Assembly: GCA_021296255.1 (NCBI GenBank)
Contig: JAGWAU010000007.1
Location: 1 to 59,557 of the forward strand
DNA: 59,557 bases
Source: Alphaproteobacteria bacterium
GTDB lineage: Bacteria > Pseudomonadota > Alphaproteobacteria > UBA2966
Reading direction: 5' to 3'
Shown: one piece after another, positions 53,957 through 59,557 of the stretch
Layout of the letters: each line of letters opens with the position of its first letter
Numbering within the stretch: position 1 is the first letter of the stretch
The notes under the pieces: model-generated
Database searches by the model: none
What the model was told of the DNA's origin: nothing
Seen by the model: the letters and a program-made list of their open reading frames with translations, nothing else
Position numbers and translations under genes: made by a program

Positions 53957-53992
53957 GCACCGCCCGCGGGCGGAAAGAACCGGGCTCGCCGA

Positions 53993-54799
53993 ATGATGGA
54001 TCTCACCGACTACGCGGGCACCCGGCACGAACGCGCCGGGAAGGGCGCGCGAATCATCTCCCTCGTGCCCAGCATCACCGAGCTCTTGTTCGACATGGAA
54101 CTGGCGGGCAATCTCGTCGGGCGCACTCATTACTGTGTTCACCCCAAGCCGGAGATCGACGATATCCCGAGCGTGGGCGGGACCAAGAAGGTCGTGCTCG
54201 ATCGCGTGTGGGATCTCGAACCGACCCACGTCATCGTCAACGTCGACGAAAACACTCGTGAGCAGGTCGAGGCCATCGCCGAACTCGGTCCGGCGATCGT
54301 CGTCACCCATCCCATCGTGCCCGAAGACAATCTGCGGCTGTTCGGGCTCATTGGCGGCCTGTTCGGTCGCAGGCAGCAGGCCGCGGCACTCGCGGGGGCA
54401 TTTGAGTCGGGCCTTGCGGACCTGCACGACGCGGCCACGAGCCTGCCGCGGCGGGATGTCCTCTACTTCATCTGGAAGGAGCCTTGGATGACGGTGTCCG
54501 AAGACACCTACATCTCCCGGTTCCTGGCCCTCGCGAACTGGCACACGCAGTGTCACGACCCGGGCGCGCGTTACCCCGAAGTCGACGTCACGCCGGAACT
54601 CCTCCGTCGGATCGATCTCGTGCTGTTTTCGAGCGAGCCCTACGCCTTCACGTCGTCGGACATCGACGAGTTCCGCACCTCCCATCCGGTCGGCAGGGCG
54701 CGGCTGCTGCCGATCGACGGCGAGATGACGTCCTGGTACGGCAGCCGGGCGATCAACGGGCTGCGATACCTTCGGCGATTGGCAAAGCGGGTTGCGTAA
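53993..54799 (+). CDS. BtuF-like helical-backbone metal receptor protein without signal peptide
   Basis: This 268-residue protein is of the cobalamin/iron-siderophore periplasmic-binding fold: an N-terminal lobe with IISLVPSITELLFDMELAGNLV (two parts), a long linking helix and a C-terminal lobe. No signal peptide or lipobox is visible, so it is predicted to be cytoplasmic. Signal-less members are widespread and of unknown role. No ABC permease or ATPase is adjacent; it lies 36 bases after gatB and 17 before a GST gene. Some function in cofactor handling is possible, but there is no direct evidence. Confidence 0.82.
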   Translation: MMDLTDYAGTRHERAGKGARIISLVPSITELLFDMELAGNLVGRTHYCVHPKPEIDDIPSVGGTKKVVLDRVWDLEPTHVIVNVDENTREQVEAIAELGPAIVVTHPIVPEDNLRLFGLIGGLFGRRQQAAALAGAFESGLADLHDAATSLPRRDVLYFIWKEPWMTVSEDTYISRFLALANWHTQCHDPGARYPEVDVTPELLRRIDLVLFSSEPYAFTSSDIDEFRTSHPVGRARLLPIDGEMTSWYGSRAINGLRYLRRLAKRVA

Positions 54800-54816
54800 G
54801 GCAAGGAGAGGCCATC

Positions 54817-55533
54817 ATGACGATCGATCTCTACTCCTGGGCCGCGCCCAATGGTCACAAGGTGCATATCATGCTCGAGGAGACGGGACTTCCCTACGAT
54901 GTGCATCCAGTCAACATTCAGGCGGGCGAGCAATTCGACCCCGAATTCCTCGCGATCAGCCCGAATAACAAGATCCCGACGATCGTCGATCCGGAGGGTC
55001 CCGGAGGCGAGCCGGTCGACCTGTTCGAAACAGGTGCGATCCTGGTTTATCTCGGTGAGAAATCGGGTCGGTTCTATCCCGCCGACCCACGCGCCCGCGC
55101 CGAGACCCTGTGCTGGCTCATGTTCCAGATGGGGAGCGTAGGGCCCATGTTCGGCCAGAACCACCACTTCCGACGATACGCCCCCCATCTGGCCGACGAT
55201 CTCACCTACCCGCGGGAACGCTACGCCAAGGAGACGGCACGTCTTTACGGCGTCATGGACCGGCGCCTCGGAGACTGCGAATGGCTTGCCGGCGAGGACT
55301 ATGCCATCGCCGACATGGCGACATTCGCCTGGGTCCGGCTGCACGAGCGCCACGAGACGGATTTGAACGACTTCCCCAACGTGAAGCGCTGGGCCGACGC
55401 GATGGCGGCGCGTCCCGGCGTGCGGCGCGGCTGCGCGGTTCTGGAAAACCACATGGCCCAGGTCAACGCCGATCTCGACCCGAAGGTTGCGCTCGAAAAC
55501 TTTTTCGGTGCCACCCAGTACACCATGCGCTAG
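54817..55533 (+). CDS. yfcG: YfcG-type glutathione S-transferase / disulfide-bond oxidoreductase, copy 1
   Basis: This 238-residue GST has an N-terminal thioredoxin-like domain (LYSWAAPNGHKVHIMLEETG, ISPNNKIPTIVDP, LFETGAILVYLGEKSG) and an all-helical C-terminal domain with the capping motif AIADMATFAWV. It is of the YfcG/Nu class, which reduces disulfides with glutathione; the TPNGHK-like motif appears as APNGHK. AAGGAGAG precedes the start. A second paralogue follows 76 bases later. Confidence 0.88.
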   Translation: MTIDLYSWAAPNGHKVHIMLEETGLPYDVHPVNIQAGEQFDPEFLAISPNNKIPTIVDPEGPGGEPVDLFETGAILVYLGEKSGRFYPADPRARAETLCWLMFQMGSVGPMFGQNHHFRRYAPHLADDLTYPRERYAKETARLYGVMDRRLGDCEWLAGEDYAIADMATFAWVRLHERHETDLNDFPNVKRWADAMAARPGVRRGCAVLENHMAQVNADLDPKVALENFFGATQYTMR

Positions 55534-55609
55534 GCCGTGAATTGGCACCCCGGGAGGCGAGCCGCTAATCTCGGACCGGGTTTGGAATTGCTGCGGGAGG
55601 ACGACGGCG

Positions 55610-56323
55610 ATGATCGAGCTGTACACTTGGCCCACGCCGAATGGCGTCAAGATTCACATCATGCTCGAAGAGACCGGTCTCGAGTACAGCGTGCATCCCG
55701 TCAACATCCAGAAGGGCGACCAGTTCGATCCCGAGTTCCTGAAGCTGAGCCCGAACAACAAGATGCCGGCCATGATCGATACCGATGGGCCGGGTGGCGA
55801 GCCGGTCTCGCTCTTCGAGTCGGGCGCCATGCTCATCTATCTCGGCGAAAAGACCGGGATGTTCTATCCCAAGGACGACCGCCTGCGCTACGAGACGCTG
55901 TGCTGGTTGATGTTCCAGATGGGCGGGATTGGTCCCATGCTGGGACAGAACCATCATTTCCGCCTGCACGCCCGGCAGATGGGCCATGAGATCGGGTACG
56001 CGATCGAGCGCTACGCCAACGAAACCCGGCGTCTGTACGGCGTTGTCGACAAACGGCTCGCCGACCGCGAATGGCTTGCCGCGGGCGAATACACGATCGC
56101 CGACATGTCGGTCTATCCCTGGCTGCGCCTGCGCGAGCGTCAGGGGATGGATCTCGACGATTTTCCCAACCTCAAGAGCTGGTATGACGTCATCGACGCC
56201 CGTCCCGCCTCCAGGGCGGGCGCCGAGATCCTGGTGGCGTACCGGGACGAAGTGAACGCGGAGTTGGATCCCGGGGAAGCGCAAGAGAACATGTTCGGCT
56301 CCGCGCAGTACGCCCGCCGCTAG
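55610..56323 (+). CDS. yfcG: YfcG-type glutathione S-transferase / disulfide-bond oxidoreductase, copy 2
   Basis: This 237-residue paralogue of the preceding gene is colinear from TWPTPNGVKIHIMLEETGL through LSPNNKMPAMIDTDG and LFESGAMLIYLGEKTG to ENMFGSAQYARR. Its TPNG motif is the canonical form. ATG 55610 follows GCGGGAGGAC. The two genes are a tandem duplication that has diverged, most strongly in the C-terminal half. Both are transcribed away from gatB and end 37 bases before the convergent cyclodeaminase-like gene. Confidence 0.88.
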   Translation: MIELYTWPTPNGVKIHIMLEETGLEYSVHPVNIQKGDQFDPEFLKLSPNNKMPAMIDTDGPGGEPVSLFESGAMLIYLGEKTGMFYPKDDRLRYETLCWLMFQMGGIGPMLGQNHHFRLHARQMGHEIGYAIERYANETRRLYGVVDKRLADREWLAAGEYTIADMSVYPWLRLRERQGMDLDDFPNLKSWYDVIDARPASRAGAEILVAYRDEVNAELDPGEAQENMFGSAQYARR

Positions 56324-56360
56324 CCCGGAGTGGACGCGTGCGGGATGCTCTCGTCACCGC

Positions 56361-57464
56361 CTATATGCCCCGTTCCTGGACGAACCAGTCGAGAGGCATG
56401 GGGGTACCCCGACCCGCCGCCAGCGCGTTGCGGTAGATGGCGCCGCCGACTGCGGCGAACTGCAGCCCCTGGTTGCCGTGGCAGTAGTAGAAACTGATCT
56501 GCTCTTCGCGCGTGCGGCCCGGTGCGCGGCCGGCCACGAGGTCCGTGTACATGGGAAAGGCGCCGGCGTCGATGTGGGCCGCGCCGCCCTCCGGAATCCG
56601 CGCCATCTCCTCCTCGCTGCCGGCGACGAAACCGGCATAGCTCAGGCCGATGCCGGCGCGGTGGCGCGCGCTTTCCTCGCTCGGAGCCATTGAATGGACA
56701 CCTTGGCGCACGGCCACGTCGAAACGCGGGACCGCCTCGGGCGGCACCTCGTTGGTGCCGACGCACACGACGTGCATGCCGGGCTCGAGCCAATCCGCGT
56801 CGAACACGGGCACGCCGGAGTTGGTGCAGGTCGCGACGATATCGGCGCCCGCCATCGCCGCCCGCGCCGCGTCCACGGGTTCGACCGCGATGCCCAGCCG
56901 TTCGCTCATCCTTGCCGCGTAGGCCTCGCGGTTGCCGCGGGAAGGGCTGTACACGCGCACGTTCTTGATCGGGCGCACCACGCAGATCCCTTCGAGAAAG
57001 GTCTGCGCCATGCCGCCCGAGCCGATCAGGCATACCGTCTCGGCATCGGCGCGGGATAGGAGCTTGGTTCCAAGCGCGGCCGTGGCCCCCACGCGCATGT
57101 GCTGTATCCAGTTGTCGTTGAAGAGGGCGAGGGGTTCGCCGTTCTCCGAGCTGAACAGCAGAACCACCGCACAGTTCTTGCCGGGCTCCACGGAGTAATT
57201 GTCCTCACGCCACGAGCCGTCCGCGCGGCGGTCGAACACCATCACCTCCGACATGAAGCGAATGGCGAAGATGCCGTCGAACCAGCCTTCCATCGAGCCG
57301 AAGCGATAGTATTCGTTCGTCTTGGAGTTCGGGACGTTCACGTCGGTCTTGGGGCGGTAGATCGCCTGGCCCGAATCGATGGAGCCGAACGCACGCTCGA
57401 GCACGTCGACGCATTCGGACATCGTGAGCAGTCCCGGCTGCGCGGCATTGTCGATCAGGATCAT
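56361..57464 (-). CDS. ornithine cyclodeaminase / mu-crystallin family protein
   Basis: This 367-residue NAD(P)-dependent enzyme has a dinucleotide-binding GSGGMAQTFLEGI (about residues 153-165), preceded by WIQHMRVGATAALGTKLL, and later TCTNSGVPVFD. Family members include ornithine cyclodeaminase, delta1-pyrroline-2-carboxylate reductase, ketimine reductase and alanine dehydrogenases. ATG 57464 with GAGAGG upstream is chosen over the open frame to 57962, which runs over the sulfatase gene. It follows the arylsulfatase by 47 bases on the same strand. A pyrroline-2-carboxylate reductase would complete the aconitase X pathway, but the distance of about 45 kb makes this only a possibility. Confidence 0.82.
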   Translation of the reverse strand: MILIDNAAQPGLLTMSECVDVLERAFGSIDSGQAIYRPKTDVNVPNSKTNEYYRFGSMEGWFDGIFAIRFMSEVMVFDRRADGSWREDNYSVEPGKNCAVVLLFSSENGEPLALFNDNWIQHMRVGATAALGTKLLSRADAETVCLIGSGGMAQTFLEGICVVRPIKNVRVYSPSRGNREAYAARMSERLGIAVEPVDAARAAMAGADIVATCTNSGVPVFDADWLEPGMHVVCVGTNEVPPEAVPRFDVAVRQGVHSMAPSEESARHRAGIGLSYAGFVAGSEEEMARIPEGGAAHIDAGAFPMYTDLVAGRAPGRTREEQISFYYCHGNQGLQFAAVGGAIYRNALAAGRGTPMPLDWFVQERGI

Positions 57465-57511
57465 CGGGGCCTCTCTTTTCGGTCTGGCGAACGTGGCCGG
57501 GTCGGAGATCC

Positions 57512-59125
57512 CTAGCCGTGGATGCTCTCCATGCCGAACGCATCGAGAAAGCGCTGCTCGATGGTCGACCATTCCTCGACCCCGCAGGCTTCTTCCCAAC
57601 GGAGGTAGTCCCGCTGCAGGCGCTCCTCCAGCGGAGCATTGGCGCCGGCCAGATCGTTGAGCTCGGTGCGATCGACATCCATATCGTAGAGTTCCCAGGG
57701 CCGTCTGTGCCGGCGCACGAGCTTCATGTTGCCACAACGGATGGCGCTGTTGCCCTCGTGTTCCCAGTAGATGGGTTGCTCCCGCGTCCATGTGCCGGTC
57801 TCGAACAACGGCAGCAGGGATACGCCGTCCAGCTCCTGGGTCTCGTGCTCGCCATGGGTGCTGGGATAGGCCGCGCCCGCGGCCTCCAAGATGGTGGGCA
57901 TGATGTCGACGACATGCGCCGGTTCGTGAACGATCTCCGGCTTGGCGATGCCGTTCGGCCAATGCACGATCAGCGGCGTCGAGATGCCGCCCTCGTGCAC
58001 CCAGTGCTTGTACAGGCGGAAGGGCGCGTTGGAGACGTTCGCCCAGGGCAGGTCATAGCTCATGAAGGTCTGGGCGCTGCCCGGCCTGAGCCCCGTCCGG
58101 TTGCCGAGTGCGATCGGCCGGCCGTCGACGGTCTTTTCGGGGTAGCGTTGTGCGAAGCCGTCCTCCGCCAGGAATTCGGCGCAGCCGCCGTTGTCGGAGA
58201 GAAAGAAGATCAGCGTGTCGTCGAGCTTGCCGAGGCGCTCGAGGCACTGTACGAGGCGCCCGATCGACCGATCCATGCGATCGATCTGGGCGGCGTACAC
58301 TCCCATGCGGATGGCTTCCCAGCTGGCGTGTTTCACGTCCGTCCACGCCGGCGCGGCCTTGTCCCGGGGCGAGAGGTCCCAGCGGTGGCGCAGGATGCCG
58401 CGGGCGTGCATCTCCTCGTACCTGGCCGCCCGGATCGCGTCCCATCCCTTCAGATAGACGCCCTCGTACTTGGCGATGGTCTCCTCCGGCGCCTGAAGGG
58501 GCCAGTGGGGTGCGGTATGAGCGAGATAGAGAAAGAAGGGCCGCCGATCTTCGCCGCTCTCGATCATGTCGACGGCTTTGTCGGTAATGGCGTCCGTGAA
58601 ATAGAAGCTCTCGGACGTCACCTCGACCCGCTCGTCGTCTTCCATCAGGTAGTGGGGTGAGAAGTAGTTGACGGCGCCGTCGACGATACCGAAGAAGCGG
58701 TCGAAGCCCCGCTGTCGAGGCGTCGGATGTGTCTCGTCGCCGACGATCCACCTGTCCGCCTCGCGGGCGACGTAGTTGCCGCCCACGTGCCATTTGCCGG
58801 ACATCAGCGTCCGGTAATCCGAGAGGCCGAGAACCTCGGCGATCGTCGGGGCGTCTTCACGGAGGTATCCCTGATAGGCTTGAGAGCCCAGGTGCGGGGT
58901 CATGTGACCCACGCCGGCTTTGTGCGGATAGAGCCCGGTCAGGAGCGACGCCCGGGTTGGACAGCACCGCGAGCAGTTGTACATCGACGAGAGCAAGAGT
59001 CCGTTGCGCGCCAGGGCATCGAGATGAGGGGTCTGGATTTCGGATCCCATGATGCCGAGATCCGAGAATCCCATGTCGTCGACCAGAATGAGAATGACGT
59101 TGGGTTTCGCGGAGGGGTCAGGCAT
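57512..59125 (-). CDS. arylsulfatase (formylglycine sulfatase)
   Basis: This 537-residue sulfatase has the formylglycine motif C54-C-P-T-R58 in NCSRCCPTRASLLTG, metal ligands D16/D17 (LVDDMGFSD) and SDNGG, and the catalytic SGKWHVGG and HTAPHWPLQAP histidine/lysine regions. It belongs to the classical arylsulfatase A/B-like group, unlike the two choline-sulfatase-like enzymes at 35605 and 38534. No signal peptide is evident. The modifying enzyme that converts the cysteine is not encoded in this window. It leads a two-gene unit with the cyclodeaminase-like gene. Confidence 0.9.
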   Translation of the reverse strand: MPDPSAKPNVILILVDDMGFSDLGIMGSEIQTPHLDALARNGLLLSSMYNCSRCCPTRASLLTGLYPHKAGVGHMTPHLGSQAYQGYLREDAPTIAEVLGLSDYRTLMSGKWHVGGNYVAREADRWIVGDETHPTPRQRGFDRFFGIVDGAVNYFSPHYLMEDDERVEVTSESFYFTDAITDKAVDMIESGEDRRPFFLYLAHTAPHWPLQAPEETIAKYEGVYLKGWDAIRAARYEEMHARGILRHRWDLSPRDKAAPAWTDVKHASWEAIRMGVYAAQIDRMDRSIGRLVQCLERLGKLDDTLIFFLSDNGGCAEFLAEDGFAQRYPEKTVDGRPIALGNRTGLRPGSAQTFMSYDLPWANVSNAPFRLYKHWVHEGGISTPLIVHWPNGIAKPEIVHEPAHVVDIMPTILEAAGAAYPSTHGEHETQELDGVSLLPLFETGTWTREQPIYWEHEGNSAIRCGNMKLVRRHRRPWELYDMDVDRTELNDLAGANAPLEERLQRDYLRWEEACGVEEWSTIEQRFLDAFGMESIHG

Positions 59126-59411
59126 CGGGCTCCGGGGATTTGTGTGGGGGCGGTCCGGGGGCGGGGGCGCGGCTTGTCGCTCTACGAAGGTCTAGCACGC
59201 CGCCGCGTCCGAAGTCCGGAAATTCGCGACCGACCACACTCGGCGGAAGGTCTTGGGCGATGCCCTCGGAGCAGCGCACGGTTTGATCGGCCGGGTATTT
59301 GATCCGGTCCGCTACCCCGAGCGACGGGACGTGAAGATTGCGTCACGTTTTCCTCGTGGGTGGTGCGGGTGTCGCGAATCCGTCACATTGGCTTCAGCGG
59401 AACGGGTGTCG
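59126..59411. other. intergenic region upstream of arylsulfatase and tRNA-Ser
   Basis: With the following promoter this forms a gap of about 338 bases. It should hold the arylsulfatase promoter on the - strand, but no convincing boxes are seen. Short open frames on both strands lack ribosome sites or family features. No repeats or long hairpins stand out. Confidence 0.4.
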
Positions 59412-59440
59412 TTGACAGGCGCAGGGAGCGCTTTTAGATA
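59412..59440 (+). promoter_or_regulatory. sigma70-type promoter of tRNA-Ser
   Basis: A perfect -35 TTGACA (59412-59417) is followed after exactly 17 bases by TAGATA (59435-59440). Transcription would begin near 59447, about 17 bases before the tRNA. It is the best promoter match in the window and correctly placed for a stable RNA gene. Confidence 0.75.
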
Positions 59441-59463
59441 GGTTCCAATACCGCGTTGAGACC

Positions 59464-59556
59464 GGAGGGATGGCCGAGAGGTCGAAGGCGGCGGTTTGCT
59501 AAACCGTAGTACGGTGACAAGCTGTACCGAGGGTTCGAATCCCTCTCCCTCCGCCA
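59464..59556 (+). tRNA. tRNA-Ser (anticodon GCU), CCA encoded
   Basis: This is a class II tRNA with a long variable arm. The acceptor GGAGGGA pairs with TCCCTCC, followed by G73 and an encoded CCA. The anticodon loop TTGCTAA carries GCT, reading serine AGC/AGU codons. The T arm contains GGTTCGAATCC. The D-arm GGCCGAGAGGTCGAAGGC is typical of tRNA-Ser. It ends one base before the window edge. Confidence 0.93.
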
Positions 59557-59557
59557 C

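Noticed and set aside
52163-54685. Open frame of about 840 codons on the - strand across gatA, gatB and the BtuF-like gene
   Set aside because: Three clear + strand genes occupy the region. The frame is open because of high third-position GC and shows no domain.
59312-59557. Small - strand frame starting MAEGEGFEPSVQ at the right edge
   Set aside because: This is the well-known artefact of translating the antisense of a tRNA-Ser gene; the tRNA itself is intact.
1-59557. CRISPR arrays, insertion sequences or prophage genes
   Set aside because: No regularly spaced direct repeats, transposase or integrase motifs, or phage structural genes were found on either strand.

Overview
The window is GC-rich bacterial DNA, most likely from an alphaproteobacterium of the Rhodospirillales type. 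The clearest taxonomic signal is the right-hand third: gatC-gatA-gatB divergent from ruvX, then pyrB, a dihydroorotase that has lost its histidines, and plsY in one direction. The rest of the window is accessory catabolism and transport. There are no rRNA genes, CRISPR arrays, transposases or phage genes. A complete tRNA-Ser(GCU) sits at the right edge.

Region 1 (186-12254, + strand) holds a HyuA/HyuB ATP-dependent hydantoinase/oxoprolinase pair, a very long flotillin/SPFH coiled-coil membrane protein, a PotA-type ABC ATPase, and a tandemly duplicated aconitase X module (large plus small subunit, twice). The second large subunit has a one-base frameshift. Region 2 (12280-18409, - strand) is an operon for the rest of a PotBCD-type ABC transporter, an iron-sulfur flavoprotein of the Old Yellow Enzyme/N-demethylase family and a luciferase-like flavin enzyme. 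Region 3 (18583-30185) holds a cyclic-amide hydrolase (dihydropyrimidinase), two unknown multi-spanning membrane proteins, a second HyuB-HyuA pair with an N-carbamoylsarcosine-amidase-like hydrolase, a lone TctC-type binding protein and a third, orphan HyuB. Together these suggest uptake and ring opening of cyclic amides or ureides, plus N-demethylation and dehydration of hydroxyproline-like compounds. The actual substrates cannot be read from sequence.

Region 4 (30334-43814) continues with MmgE/PrpD, an M20 deacylase, an amidase-signature amidase and a 2-oxoglutarate dioxygenase. It then has a sulfate-ester module: two choline-sulfatase-like sulfatases interleaved with a complete TctC-TctB-TctA tripartite carboxylate transporter and followed by a DHA2 efflux pump. 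Region 5 (43888-53956) is the housekeeping locus plsY-pyrC'-pyrB ... ruvX | gatCAB. Two TauD/TfdA dioxygenases and a second MmgE/PrpD lie co-directionally between pyrB and ruvX. Region 6 (53993-59556) has a BtuF-like metal-receptor protein, two tandem YfcG-type GSTs, an ornithine-cyclodeaminase-family protein, an arylsulfatase and the tRNA.

The two most unusual observations are these. First, a small domain of about 75-90 residues is attached to the N-terminus of one HyuB and to the C-terminus of another. Second, the SPFH protein in the hydantoinase operon is built from a duplicated 200-residue block made of exact 29-residue coiled-coil units.
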